Shown: positions 15,037 through 23,896, counted from the stretch's first letter. The stretch is 37,053 bases of DNA from an uncultured Bacteroidales bacterium (GCA_902802265.1 CADCLN010000032.1:18400-55452), one strand, 5' to 3'. Notes: generated from the letters alone by a model not told the origin. Made by a program: numbers and translations.

Positions 15037-17226
15037 CTATCGGATGAACAGCAGCTCCCTGTATTTCGGCAGGGGCCAGGCTTCGTCATCGACGATGGTT
15101 TCGAGTTTATCGACGTGGTAGCGAATGGATTCGAGCAGAGGAGCCACTGTGTCGTGATAGGCAATGGCTTTTTCGCGCTCCGACTCAATGCGGTTGGCAG
15201 CTTTGCGAGCCTCTATCATGCGCTCCACATTCTCAATGATGAAGGATTCGTGTTCGCTGATGCGCTCAATGATGACGAGATTTTCGCGGGAAATCTTCTG
15301 TGCCTGCTCGGCGGGGAAGATTTCCATCACCTTGTGCACATTGTCGATGAGCACACTTTGGTACTGTGTCACCACGGGAATGATGTGGTTCAGGCAGAGG
15401 TCGCCAAAGATGCGGCTCTCGATCTGAATCTTTTTCGTGTAGGTTTCCCACTTGATTTCGTTGCGTGCCTCCAGTTCCAGACGAGTCATGACGTTCTGAC
15501 TTTCAAACATGCGGATGCTGGCTTCGTCCAGATAGCGGTCGAAGATGAGCGGCGCAGAAGTCTCGCAATCCAGTCCGCGACGGGCTGCTTCCTGCTTCCA
15601 CGCTTCACCGTAGCCGTTGCCGTTGAAAATGATGGGACGGACATATTTGATGTCTTCGCGCACCACCTTCAGTATGGCAGCCTCCTTGGGCTCACCTGCT
15701 GCCATGAGGGCATCGACCCGCGACTTGAACAGGGTCAGTGCCTCGGCCACGGCGGTGTTCAGAGTCAGCATGGCACTGGCACAGTTGGCTTCGCTGCCCA
15801 CTGCACGGAACTCGAAGCGGTTGCCCGTAAAGGCAAACGGAGAGGTGCGGTTGCGGTCGGTATTGTCAATGAGCAGTTCGGGGATGGCTGGGATGTCAAG
15901 TTTGAAAGCCGTCTTCGAAGCCATGCTGAAAGCATTCTCGTCGGCCTGTTCCACATGGTCGAGCAAGTCCGAGACAGTCTTTCCGAGGAAACTGCTGATG
16001 ATGGCTGGCGGAGCTTCGTTTGCACCCAGACGGTGGGCATTGCTCGCCGACATGATACTGGCCTTGAGCAGTCCGTTGTGGTCGAGTACAGCCTTGAGCG
16101 TCTCCACAGTAAATGTGACGAAGCGCAGATTGTCGAGCAACGTCTTGCCTGGTGCATGGAGCAGGATGCCCGTGTCCGTCGAAAGGCTCCAGTTGTTGTG
16201 CTTTCCGCTGCCGTTGATGCCCTTGAAAGGCTTTTCGTGCAACAGACAACGGAAGCCGTGCTTGCGGGCCACACGCTTCATGATAGACATCATCAGCATG
16301 TTGTGGTCCACGGCCAGGTTGGTTTCCTCGAAGATGGGAGCCAGCTCGAACTGGTTGGGAGCCACCTCGTTGTGGCGTGTCTTTACGGGAATGCCCAGTT
16401 CCAGCGCCTGTATCTCTATATCGCGCATAAAATTTTCCACACGTGCCGGAATAGAACCAAAGTAGTGGTCGTCCATCTGCTGATTTTTCGCAGAGTCGTG
16501 GCCCATCAGCGTGCGCCCCGTCATCACGAGGTCGGGACGGGCTGCATACAAAGCTTCGTCCACCAGGAAATACTCCTGTTCCCAACCCAGATTGCATTGC
16601 ACCTTCTTCACTTCTGGATTGAACAGCTGGCAGACAGCCGTTGCTGCCTTGTCAACAGCGTAGAGCGCCTTCTTCAGGGGCACTTTGTAGTCGAGGGCTT
16701 CACCCGTAAAACTGATGAAGATGGTGGGAATCATCAGCGTGTCGCCAATGATGAAGACGGGCGACGTAGGGTCCCATGCCGAGTAGCCACGGGCTTCAAA
16801 CGTGCTGCGGATTCCACCCGAAGGGAAGCTGGAAGCGTCTGGTTCCTGCTGCACAAGCAGTTTTCCCTCGAATTGCTCTACCATGCCGCCCTTCTGGTCG
16901 TGCTCTACAAATCCGTCGTGTTTCTCTGCGGTCCCCTCCGTCAAGGGCTGGAACCAGTGTGTATAGTGAGTTACGCCGTTGTCGATGGCCCACTGCTTGA
17001 TGCCTTCGGCCACAGCGTCGGCAATGGCGCGGTCAAAAGGGGCACCATTGTCAATGACGTCACACATCTTTTTATATACATCGGCAGACAGGTATTTGTA
17101 CATTTTCTGCTTGTTGAAAACGTACTTTCCGAAATACTCCGATGGGCGTTCCTTGGGAACAGTCACTTCTACGGGTTGACGCTTGAAGGCTTCGTCAACC
17201 ACCTTCAGCCTTAATTTTTCAGCCAT
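15037..17226 (-). CDS. glnN: Glutamine synthetase type III
   Basis: This enzyme ligates ammonium to glutamate using ATP. At 729 residues it has the length of the GSIII family, which is typical of Bacteroidales and replaces the roughly 470-residue GSI. Visible signatures are HNEVAPNQFELAP at about 285-297, the ATP/active-site block NGSGKHNNWSL at 338-348, and NRTSPFAFTGNRFEFRAVGS at 459-478. ATG 17226 is followed by MAEKLRLKVVDEAF, a normal GSIII start. A TAACTTTG box on the minus strand (17262-17255) lies 29 bases upstream. Four phased dyad repeats lie further upstream, at 17487-17568. Its position near glnK-amtB and five glutamine amidotransferases fits a shared nitrogen region. Confidence 0.97.
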   Translation of the reverse strand: MAEKLRLKVVDEAFKRQPVEVTVPKERPSEYFGKYVFNKQKMYKYLSADVYKKMCDVIDNGAPFDRAIADAVAEGIKQWAIDNGVTHYTHWFQPLTEGTAEKHDGFVEHDQKGGMVEQFEGKLLVQQEPDASSFPSGGIRSTFEARGYSAWDPTSPVFIIGDTLMIPTIFISFTGEALDYKVPLKKALYAVDKAATAVCQLFNPEVKKVQCNLGWEQEYFLVDEALYAARPDLVMTGRTLMGHDSAKNQQMDDHYFGSIPARVENFMRDIEIQALELGIPVKTRHNEVAPNQFELAPIFEETNLAVDHNMLMMSIMKRVARKHGFRCLLHEKPFKGINGSGKHNNWSLSTDTGILLHAPGKTLLDNLRFVTFTVETLKAVLDHNGLLKASIMSASNAHRLGANEAPPAIISSFLGKTVSDLLDHVEQADENAFSMASKTAFKLDIPAIPELLIDNTDRNRTSPFAFTGNRFEFRAVGSEANCASAMLTLNTAVAEALTLFKSRVDALMAAGEPKEAAILKVVREDIKYVRPIIFNGNGYGEAWKQEAARRGLDCETSAPLIFDRYLDEASIRMFESQNVMTRLELEARNEIKWETYTKKIQIESRIFGDLCLNHIIPVVTQYQSVLIDNVHKVMEIFPAEQAQKISRENLVIIERISEHESFIIENVERMIEARKAANRIESEREKAIAYHDTVAPLLESIRYHVDKLETIVDDEAWPLPKYRELLFIR

Positions 17227-17254
17227 AAATCGTTGTTTGTGGTTCGTTTGGCTG

Positions 17255-17289
17255 CAAAGTTAAGGATTTTTCGCTGAATTTCTGTCAAA
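17255..17289 (-). promoter_or_regulatory. Putative glnN promoter
   Basis: Minus-strand TAACTTTG (17262-17255) has a TTTG-type -33 element at 17289-17286, 23 bases away. The start codon is 29 bases downstream. Confidence 0.55.
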
Positions 17290-17383
17290 AACCAGATGCA
17301 GTTTTGCTTTCACGCCCCAAAACGGCTGTCAATGCCCCAAAACGTTGCCGTTTTGACCACAACGAAGTACAATTTCCGTCAGA

Positions 17384-17427
17384 AACCAGTGCTACACCCG
17401 TCGCTACCCTACACTTTTCAGCACTGG
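17384..17427. repeat. Inverted repeat in the glnN upstream region
   Basis: CCAGTGCT (17386-17393) and AGCACTGG (17420-17427) are perfect inverted arms. Slightly upstream, AAAACGGC and GCCGTTTT (about 17318-17355) also pair. The whole 17227-17870 gap has no convincing gene. Confidence 0.5.
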
Positions 17428-17486
17428 CAACTCCCCATTCCTTCCTTTCTTGTGAAGAAAAATGTGTCCGTCTGCAGTAAAAAGTC

Positions 17487-17568
17487 AAAACAACGGCGAT
17501 GTTTTTAAAAACAACGGCGATGTTTCTACAAACAAGGGCGATGTTTTCAAAAACAGCGACGCTGTTTT
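17487..17568. repeat. Array of four phased dyad units, about 21-base period
   Basis: The units are AAAACAACGGCGATGTTTTT (17487), AAAAACAACGGCGATGTTTC (17507), ACAAACAAGGGCGATGTTTT (17528) and AAAAACAGCGACGCTGTTTT (17549). Each is an A-rich arm, a CG-rich centre and a T-rich arm, forming a small dyad. The last is nearly perfect (AAAACAGC-GAC-GCTGTTTT). The period of about 21 bases equals two helical turns. They could be protein-binding sites or a hairpin repeat. Confidence 0.7.
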
Positions 17569-17818
17569 AAATTTTCATCCGTGTGTCGGCAAAAACAGTC
17601 AGAAGGCAGGAAATTTATCTGCTGAAGGGGGCTGCAAAATCCGATACAGCACGCAACCGTTTCGAAGGCACTCGGAGGACAGCGACAGAACGTTCCGGCA
17701 ACAAGAGAGAATGGGCTTGGAACCCGACAAAACACAGCGTTTCGGACTTTTCAGCAAGTAATTATGGTAAAAAATCTAAAAAATGCAAGAATAATATAGG
17801 TTATAAAATATTTTTTCA

Positions 17819-17826
17819 TAACTTTG
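17819..17826 (+). promoter_or_regulatory. Putative -7 box before the CMD-family gene
   Basis: TAACTTTG lies 44 bases before ATG 17871. No clear -33 element is seen. Confidence 0.5.
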
Positions 17827-17870
17827 CAAGCGAAACTTATCAGGTTAACTACTAAAACCCAATAGGAACC

Positions 17871-18650
17871 ATGAAAGAACTGAAGATTACCGAAACGGCA
17901 CGAAAAAATATCCGCAGATTGTTTTCACAACGCTACAGTGTGAACACATTGAAGCATGACCCCGAGCTGACTGAAATATTCGACAACTTTGCTTATGACG
18001 AATCGCTGAAACCCACGGAAGGCCCCGTGCTGGAAAAGACTCGCGTGATGTGCATACTGGCTTCCACCATCGGTTGCGGTTCACATCTGGCATTCCGCAA
18101 CTACGTTGACGCCTGCCTGAATGTGGGAGTGAAGCCCAGGGAAATTCGCGAAGTGGTCTATCAGGCCATGCCCTACGTCGGCTTCAACTATGTCATCGAC
18201 CTGCTCCCCATTATGAATGAGGTGTTCGAGAACAATGACATCAAGCTGCCACTGGACCCCCAGAGCACCACTACTCCAGACGACCGCATGGAGAAAGGGC
18301 GCAATTATATAGACGAAGTCTTTGGCAAGGGCACAGTAGATAATATGTACGAGACTTGTCCGAAGGGTCAGGAGCACATCATCGACTACCTGCAAGGCTA
18401 CTGCTACGGTGACTACTACACACGCAACGGCATCGATGCCCAGCACCGCGAACTGATGACCTTCTGTTTCCTGGCTTCACTCGGCGGATGCCCCAACCAG
18501 ATGGAGAGCCACGCCGTAGCCAACAAGAACACGGGTACATCGAAGACCGAGATGGTAGCCGCTGTCACAGCCATGCTGCCCTATATCGGCTTCCCGCGTT
18601 CACTGCAGGCCCTGAACGCCATCAATAAGGCATACGAACATCACTTCTAA
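17871..18650 (+). CDS. Carboxymuconolactone decarboxylase / AhpD-like family protein, two-domain
   Basis: The product is 259 residues with two CMD-type helical repeats. The first is at about 55-110 (TRVMCILASTIGCGSHLAFR, then YVDACLNVGVKPREIREVVY) and the second at about 185-245 (RELMTFCFLASLGGCPNQME, then KTEMVAAVTAMLPYIGFPRS). The AhpD-type redox CxxC is not present in either repeat. The conserved Cys are instead in GCGSH and GGCPNQ, so peroxidase-reductase activity cannot be assumed. Other family members act as decarboxylases or are uncharacterised. It is monocistronic: it has its own promoter box and is followed by a terminator at 18746-18782. Confidence 0.8.
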   Translation: MKELKITETARKNIRRLFSQRYSVNTLKHDPELTEIFDNFAYDESLKPTEGPVLEKTRVMCILASTIGCGSHLAFRNYVDACLNVGVKPREIREVVYQAMPYVGFNYVIDLLPIMNEVFENNDIKLPLDPQSTTTPDDRMEKGRNYIDEVFGKGTVDNMYETCPKGQEHIIDYLQGYCYGDYYTRNGIDAQHRELMTFCFLASLGGCPNQMESHAVANKNTGTSKTEMVAAVTAMLPYIGFPRSLQALNAINKAYEHHF

Positions 18651-18745
18651 AAATTTCATTTAGGTTTTAAATACTAAATTTTATTCAGGTAACCATTGAT
18701 GACTTGTTTGTATTGAGAAAAATTTTTTCATAATTGCAAATGAGG

Positions 18746-18782
18746 AAAAGAGCATTGTCTGTGAAGATAGTGCTCTTTTTTT
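18746..18782 (+). terminator. Terminator after the CMD-family gene
   Basis: AAAAGAGCA (18746-18754) pairs with TGCTCTTTT (18771-18779) and is followed by T residues. It lies 95 bases after the stop. The rest of the 18651-18993 gap holds only the glmS promoter box and AT-rich sequence. Confidence 0.75.
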
Positions 18783-18880
18783 GTGCCTGCAGCGCAACAA
18801 AGTGCCAACGGAACAAGACTTCTTTGGCCATAACAGCAAAATACTTTGTGTGCCATGCAGGATTTTTCAGGAATAGTTTG

Positions 18881-18888
18881 TACATTTG
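18881..18888 (+). promoter_or_regulatory. Putative glmS promoter -7 box
   Basis: TACATTTG matches TAnnTTTG, about 105 bases before the glmS ATG. The -33 element is weak. The long leader shows no glmS-ribozyme-like sequence that I can recognise. Confidence 0.45.
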
Positions 18889-18993
18889 CACAAAATTTCG
18901 ACAGCATGCAGGGCCACTGCTCCATTCATCCCATGCAACAGCGGTCAGGCTACACATTATTTATATATATAACACAGCAAAAACAACGACAAT

Positions 18994-20841
18994 ATGTGTG
19001 GAATCGTAGGTTATCTGGGCAAGCGCAAGGCTTACCCCGTATTGATTAACGGACTGAAACGGCTGGAATATCGCGGATATGACAGTGCCGGCGTGGCCAT
19101 GATTAACGACCAGGGCCAGCTGAACGTGTATAAAACCAAGGGCAAAGTGAGCGACCTGGAGGCATACGCCAGCGACAAGGACCTCACAGGCACAGTGGGC
19201 ATCGCCCACACCCGATGGGCCACCCACGGCGAACCCAACTCCGTGAATGCACACCCCCACTTCTCCGCTTCAGGCAACCTTGCCATCATCCACAACGGCA
19301 TCATCGAGAACTACGCCGTACTGAAGAAGCAGCTCATGGAGAAAGGTGTGGAATTCAAGAGCAACACCGACACGGAGGTGCTCATCCAACTCATCGAATA
19401 CATCCAGACCAGTAAGCATACCGACCTGCTCACGGCTGTGCGCATGGCTTTGCATACTGTGATCGGAGCTTACGCCATAGCCGTACTCGACCGCAACAAC
19501 CCTGACCAAATCATCGCAGCCCGAAAGAGCAGCCCGTTGGTTGTGGGCATCGGCGAGGACGAGTTCTTCCTGGGCAGCGACGCAAGCCCTATCATTGAAT
19601 ACACCAAAAAGGTCATCTACCTGGACGACAAGGACATTGCCATCATTCGCAGAGGCGAGGACGTGAAAATCGTGGATTTCTACAACGAGGAACTGAAGCA
19701 CGACGTGACCGAAGTAGCACTCGACCTGGCTCAGATTGAAAAGGGCGGCTACCCACACTTCATGCTGAAGGAAATCAACGAACAGCCCGACTGCCTGATG
19801 GACTGCATGAGCGGACGCGTGAATGTGGATGTAAACAATGTAGTGCTCAGTGCCGTCATCGACCATCGTCAGCGACTGGTCGATGCCAGACGGTTTATCA
19901 TCGTGGCCTGTGGAACGTCATGGCACGCAGGACTCATTGGCAAACAGCTCATCGAGGACATCTGCCACGTGCCCTGCGAAGTAGAGTACGCCTCGGAGTT
20001 CCGTTACCGCAACCCCGTGATTAACAGTACCGACGTGGTAATAGCCATCTCGCAGAGCGGCGAAACAGCCGACACATTGGCAGCTGTGGAACTTGCCAAG
20101 CAGAAGGGTGCATTCATCTACGGCATTTGCAACGCCATCGGCAGCAGCATACCTCGCGCCACACATACTGGCAGCTATATCCACGTGGGACCGGAAATCG
20201 GTGTGGCTTCCACAAAAGCCTTTACCGGACAGGTCACGGTGCTGACCATGCTCGCCCTGGCCTTGGGAAAAGAGCGCGGCACCATTGACCAGCAGAAGTA
20301 CGTGAACCTTCTGCACGAACTGCACGACATCCCCGAAAAGATGAAGACACTGCTGCAGCAGTGCACCGACAACATCCACGAGATAGCCAAGATATTCACC
20401 TACGCCCGCAACTTCCTGTACCTGGGACGCGGCTACAACTATCCCGTTGCACTGGAAGGCGCATTGAAACTGAAGGAAATCAGTTACATACACGCCGAAG
20501 GATACCCTGCTGCCGAGATGAAACACGGCCCCATTGCCCTTATCGACGAGGAGATGCCCGTCGTGGTAGTCGCTACCAAGAACGTGCTTTACGAGAAAGT
20601 GCTCAGCAACATACAGGAGATAAAAGCCCGCCATGCCCGTGTCATCGCACTGGTAAACGAGGGCGACGAAACCATCAAACGTATGGCTGATGCCGTCATC
20701 GAACTGCCACAGACACAGGAATGCCTCGAACCGCTCCTGGCAACCATCCCCCTGCAGCTCATGGCGTATTTCATTGCCGTCTGCAAAGGCAAGGACGTTG
20801 ACCAGCCCCGAAATCTGGCAAAGAGCGTCACCGTGGAATAA
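18994..20841 (+). CDS. glmS: Glutamine-fructose-6-phosphate aminotransferase
   Basis: GlmS makes glucosamine-6-phosphate, the entry to peptidoglycan and LPS amino sugars. It is 615 residues, full length. Cys2 (MCGIVGYLGKR) is the class II glutaminase nucleophile, with RLEYRGYDSAG, HTRWATHG and HNGIIENY following. Two SIS sugar-isomerase domains follow from about residue 290: ACGTSWHAGLIGK and SQSGETADTL in the first, and YLGRGYNYPVALEGALKLKE with AEMKHGPIALI in the second. The C-terminus DQPRNLAKSVTVE is the family signature. It is probably cotranscribed with trmD, 56 bases downstream. Confidence 0.98.
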   Translation: MCGIVGYLGKRKAYPVLINGLKRLEYRGYDSAGVAMINDQGQLNVYKTKGKVSDLEAYASDKDLTGTVGIAHTRWATHGEPNSVNAHPHFSASGNLAIIHNGIIENYAVLKKQLMEKGVEFKSNTDTEVLIQLIEYIQTSKHTDLLTAVRMALHTVIGAYAIAVLDRNNPDQIIAARKSSPLVVGIGEDEFFLGSDASPIIEYTKKVIYLDDKDIAIIRRGEDVKIVDFYNEELKHDVTEVALDLAQIEKGGYPHFMLKEINEQPDCLMDCMSGRVNVDVNNVVLSAVIDHRQRLVDARRFIIVACGTSWHAGLIGKQLIEDICHVPCEVEYASEFRYRNPVINSTDVVIAISQSGETADTLAAVELAKQKGAFIYGICNAIGSSIPRATHTGSYIHVGPEIGVASTKAFTGQVTVLTMLALALGKERGTIDQQKYVNLLHELHDIPEKMKTLLQQCTDNIHEIAKIFTYARNFLYLGRGYNYPVALEGALKLKEISYIHAEGYPAAEMKHGPIALIDEEMPVVVVATKNVLYEKVLSNIQEIKARHARVIALVNEGDETIKRMADAVIELPQTQECLEPLLATIPLQLMAYFIAVCKGKDVDQPRNLAKSVTVE

Positions 20842-20897
20842 AACGACCATTAACAACTGGAACTACAGAGAGGCTTCAACAGTAGCCCGACATATTC

Positions 20898-21596
20898 ATG
20901 CGAATAGATATTATCACTGTGCTGCCCGAACTGATTGAACCGTTCATGCGTGAAAGCATTTTGGGCAGAGCGCAAAAGAAGGGATTGGCAGAAATCCACA
21001 TCCACAACTTGCGCGACTACACAGCAGACAAGCATCGCCGTGTAGATGATTACCCCTTTGGCGGACAGGCTGGTATGCTGATGCAATGCCAGCCTATAGA
21101 TGCCTGTATCAGTGCATTGAAAGCAGAACGAGACTACGATGAAATCATCTTCACAGCCCCTGACGGCGAGCGATTTACCCAGCCCCTTGCCAACGAACTA
21201 AGCTTGAAGAAGAACATCATCATTCTCTGCGGCCACTACAAAGGCATTGACTACCGCATCCGTGAACACCTGATTACCCGCGAGATTTCAGTGGGCGACT
21301 ATGTGCTCACAGGTGGCGAACTGCCCGCAGCCATCATGGCTGACGCCATTGTTCGCGTATTGCCAGGCGCCATTGGAGACGAACAGAGCGCACTCTCGGA
21401 CTCCTTCCAGGACAATCTGCTGGAACCGCCCACTTACACACGCCCTGCGGAGTATCACCCTGTAGGTCAACCCGAAGAGACTTGGACTGTGCCGGAGATT
21501 TTGCTTTCAGGCCACGAGGCTAAGATTAAGGAGTGGGAATATGAGCAAGCCTTGGCAAGGACGAAGGCACTGAGACCCGACTTGCTCGAAAGTTAA
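20898..21596 (+). CDS. trmD: tRNA (guanine37-N1)-methyltransferase TrmD
   Basis: TrmD methylates G37 next to the anticodon using S-adenosylmethionine and prevents +1 frameshifting. It is 232 residues, slightly shorter than E. coli (255). It starts [16 protein letters not shown], and [19 protein letters not shown] is near residue 40. The trefoil-knot cofactor region [12 protein letters not shown] is followed by [15 protein letters not shown] near 130-145, and then [18 protein letters not shown]. The C-terminal part ([20 protein letters not shown]) is also typical. It lies 56 bases after glmS and before a weak hairpin. Confidence 0.97.
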   Translation: MRIDIITVLPELIEPFMRESILGRAQKKGLAEIHIHNLRDYTADKHRRVDDYPFGGQAGMLMQCQPIDACISALKAERDYDEIIFTAPDGERFTQPLANELSLKKNIIILCGHYKGIDYRIREHLITREISVGDYVLTGGELPAAIMADAIVRVLPGAIGDEQSALSDSFQDNLLEPPTYTRPAEYHPVGQPEETWTVPEILLSGHEAKIKEWEYEQALARTKALRPDLLES

Positions 21597-21598
21597 GG

Positions 21599-21623
21599 AA
21601 GGGGCGATGTATGCCCCTTTTCA
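21599..21623 (+). terminator. Short terminator after trmD
   Basis: AAGGGGC (21599-21605) pairs with GCCCCTT (21613-21619) and is followed by TTTC. The short stem makes it a modest candidate. Confidence 0.5.
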
Positions 21624-21649
21624 TTTGTAATTTCTAATCATTCATTTTC

Positions 21650-22687
21650 ATGTATTTACCAGCAGAATGGCATCCGCAGGCCTTTGTGCAGTTGACATGG
21701 CCGCACAAGGGAACCGACTGGGCACCACTTTTGGACGAGGTGGTGCAGTGTTATGTGCAGATGGCAAAGGAGATTGCCTGCAGGGAGCCTTTGCTCATTG
21801 TGGCGCAGGATGTGGACGAAGTTGAGATGCAGCTGCAGACGGGACTGGTCAATATGCAGAACGTGAAGCTGTTCCAGTGCAACACCAACGACACATGGGC
21901 ACGCGACCACGGCTTCATCAGTTGTCTGCACAGCCGGCAACGCATCTTGATGGACTTCCAGTTCAACGGCTGGGGCATGAAGTTCGCTGCAAACTACGAC
22001 AACCAGATCAACCGCAGGCTGGCAGAGGCAGAGGCTATCGACGGCACTTACATTGGGTGCCTGGACTTTGTGCTTGAAGGTGGAAGCATCGAAAGTGACG
22101 GTCAAGGCACGTTGCTGACTACATCCAGTTGCTTGCTGGCTCCCAATCGAAACGAAGGAATGAGCCAGACGGACATCGAGCGGCAACTGTGTCAGCTGTT
22201 CGCGACAGAACGGGTGCTTTGGCTGAATCACAGTTGGTTGGCAGGAGATGACACAGACGGACACATCGACACTGTGGCAAGATTTTGCGATGCTGAGACC
22301 ATTGCCTACGTGCAATGCACGGACTCGGCGGACGAACATTACTCGGAACTCTCCGCCATGGAAGCAGAACTCAAGCAGTTTACCACCAAGGACGGCAGAC
22401 CCTACCGATTGATTCCGCTACCCATGCCGTCAGCCCTCTACGACGAGACGGATGCGGACGAAGACGGACAACCTCAACGATTGCCTGCCACGTATGCCAA
22501 TTTCTTGATTATGAACGGTGCAGTACTGGTCCCAACGTATGGTCAGAAAGAAAACGATGCGTTGGCGATGAAGCGACTGAGCAGCGCTTTCCCCGACCGA
22601 GAGATTGTCGGCATTGATTGCCGTGTGCTCATCCGTCAACACGGGTCGCTACATTGCTGCACCATGCAGTACCCCGCAACAGAATAA
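21650..22687 (+). CDS. Agmatine deiminase / peptidyl-arginine deiminase family protein
   Basis: The product is 345 residues. It starts LPAEWHPQAFVQLTWPH, the family opening. NDTWARDHG (near 84) carries the Asp of the guanidine-binding site, FVLEGGSIESDGQG is at about 140-153, and GDDTDGHID (near 203) carries the catalytic His. The C-terminal nucleophile is Cys336 in HGSLHCC. These are the residues of the agmatine iminohydrolase/PAD_porph superfamily, which converts agmatine to N-carbamoylputrescine or deiminates arginine. There is no signal peptide, so agmatine or another small guanidine in the cytosol is the likelier substrate. No partner N-carbamoylputrescine amidohydrolase is visible in the window. 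Confidence 0.85.
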   Translation: MYLPAEWHPQAFVQLTWPHKGTDWAPLLDEVVQCYVQMAKEIACREPLLIVAQDVDEVEMQLQTGLVNMQNVKLFQCNTNDTWARDHGFISCLHSRQRILMDFQFNGWGMKFAANYDNQINRRLAEAEAIDGTYIGCLDFVLEGGSIESDGQGTLLTTSSCLLAPNRNEGMSQTDIERQLCQLFATERVLWLNHSWLAGDDTDGHIDTVARFCDAETIAYVQCTDSADEHYSELSAMEAELKQFTTKDGRPYRLIPLPMPSALYDETDADEDGQPQRLPATYANFLIMNGAVLVPTYGQKENDALAMKRLSSAFPDREIVGIDCRVLIRQHGSLHCCTMQYPATE

Positions 22688-22693
22688 AATGAA

Positions 22694-22735
22694 AAAGAAA
22701 CTGGCAAAGAGCGTTATTTCTTTGCCAGTTTCTTT
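22694..22735. terminator. Bidirectional terminator with a perfect 17-bp stem
   Basis: AAAGAAACTGGCAAAGA (22694-22710) pairs perfectly with TCTTTGCCAGTTTCTTT (22719-22735) across an 8-base loop. It lies between convergent genes. The right arm also encodes the last residues (KKLAKK) of the lipid kinase, so the 3' end of that gene is part of the hairpin. Confidence 0.85.
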
Positions 22736-23763
22736 ATGATCTGCAAGTTTTTTCTACGGATGGCCTGTGTGCGGCGCAGGTTTTCCTGCAAGACATTCTC
22801 ACTGCGCTGGTAGATTTGGTTCAAATGCTCCAGGAAGAAGTTCTGAATATTCTGCCCCATGTCGAGCATACCCTCCGTCTGTGGCGAAATACACTTCAAG
22901 CCGTCGGGAATCAATTCGATGTCAATGTCTGTGCCTGTCTCGGCAGGGTCGCCATCATAGTGAATGGCTCCGCTACGGCTTCGGTGCACATGCAGCTTTT
23001 TGCACCGGAACGTCTTGATGCAGCTATTGTCGGGCAGATTGCCTGTAAAAAGCTGAATGGCAATCTGTGGAGCATCAATCACGGTGAATGGTTCGATGAT
23101 GGTCACATCCATCAGACCGTCGCGCACAGAAGCCCGAGGAGCGATGTAAGCGTTGTTGCCATACTGCGAAGCATTGGCGCAGGAGATGAGGAAAGCCTTG
23201 TATTCGCTCTGCTCCTTGTCGTCGATATAGATTTCGTAGGTGTCGGGATTGTAGCTCAGTCCGTTCTTCAACACATTTTCCATATATGTAAGGGGGCCGC
23301 GCTTGCCTGCCTGAGCAAATTTCATGGAGATAAACGCATCGAAACCCATGCCGCAGGTGCAGAAGAAGGGATGGTCGTTGATGAGTCCGTAGTCCATGGT
23401 CGAGAGATTACACTCGTTGAGCACCCGAATAGCCCCTTGTGCATCGACGGGAATGTGGAGGTGGCGAGCCAATCCATTGCCGCTGCCAGCCGGAATAATA
23501 GCCAGAGCTGTCTCGCTATGGGCTATGGCACGAGCCGTCTCGTTCACTGTGCCGTCTCCACCTATGGCACACACGATGTCAATGCCTTGGTTCGCCGCCG
23601 TGCGTGCAATTTCGGTAGCATGACCCATGTATTCCGTTGTTTTGACCTCCCACTCAAACTGATTTGGGTCAAGTCGATTGTTAATCATTTTCAGGATTGT
23701 TTTCTTGCTATTTGTTCCTGAAATCGGATTAACTATAAAAACAATCCTCTTTCGTTCATTCAT
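22714..23763 (-). CDS. Lipid kinase of the diacylglycerol kinase (DgkB/YegS) family
   Basis: The product is 349 residues from ATG 23763 (MNERKRIVFIVNPISGT). Longer in-frame starts lie beyond the -7 promoter box and are rejected. The nucleotide-binding motif AIGGDGTVNE is at about 66-75, with PAGSGNGLARHL following near 95, both diagnostic for the DAGK catalytic fold. The C-terminal tail is basic (RRTQAIRRKNLQIIKKLAKK). It phosphorylates a lipid such as diacylglycerol or a sphingoid/ceramide acceptor; which one cannot be read from the sequence. It is divergently arranged with serine palmitoyltransferase, and a DAGK-family gene near the sphingolipid genes is also known in Bacteroides, which makes a sphingolipid role plausible (inference). 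Confidence 0.88.
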   Translation of the reverse strand: MNERKRIVFIVNPISGTNSKKTILKMINNRLDPNQFEWEVKTTEYMGHATEIARTAANQGIDIVCAIGGDGTVNETARAIAHSETALAIIPAGSGNGLARHLHIPVDAQGAIRVLNECNLSTMDYGLINDHPFFCTCGMGFDAFISMKFAQAGKRGPLTYMENVLKNGLSYNPDTYEIYIDDKEQSEYKAFLISCANASQYGNNAYIAPRASVRDGLMDVTIIEPFTVIDAPQIAIQLFTGNLPDNSCIKTFRCKKLHVHRSRSGAIHYDGDPAETGTDIDIELIPDGLKCISPQTEGMLDMGQNIQNFFLEHLNQIYQRSENVLQENLRRTQAIRRKNLQIIKKLAKK

Positions 23764-23785
23764 GCCTTTTTGTATTAAGTGCTTG

Positions 23786-23819
23786 CAAAAGTACGACTTT
23801 TTTGGTTGAAAAGCACAAA
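23786..23819 (-). promoter_or_regulatory. Putative lipid-kinase promoter
   Basis: Minus-strand TACTTTTG (23793-23786) is a -7 box, with TTTG at 23819-23816 as -33. It is divergent from the spt promoter. Confidence 0.55.
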
Positions 23820-23888
23820 ATAAAAGGTTACTTTTTCGTGAAAGACGTTTTTTTTCCATAAAACCGATGCCATCAAACATATTTTTTG

Positions 23889-23896
23889 TACCTTTG
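23889..23896 (+). promoter_or_regulatory. Putative serine palmitoyltransferase promoter -7 box
   Basis: TACCTTTG lies 42 bases before ATG 23938. No clear -33 element is seen. Confidence 0.5.

Noticed and set aside
15115-17214. Long plus-strand open frame (about 700 codons) opposite glnN
   Set aside because: Antisense to an unmistakable GSIII with all signatures; no recognisable domain in the translation.
17462-17761. Small plus-strand ORF with NNGDVFK repeats
   Set aside because: It reads the 21-base dyad array in frame by chance (period divisible by 3); low-complexity start, no homology recognised, no promoter box at the right distance. Treated as a repeat array.
18651-18993. glmS ribozyme in the glmS leader
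   Set aside because: No recognisable core was seen, and glmS ribozymes are typical of Firmicutes; only a promoter box and AT-rich leader are present.
23764-23880. Extended N-terminus for the lipid kinase
   Set aside because: It would include the TACTTTTG promoter box; MNERKRIVFIVNPISG is the normal family start.
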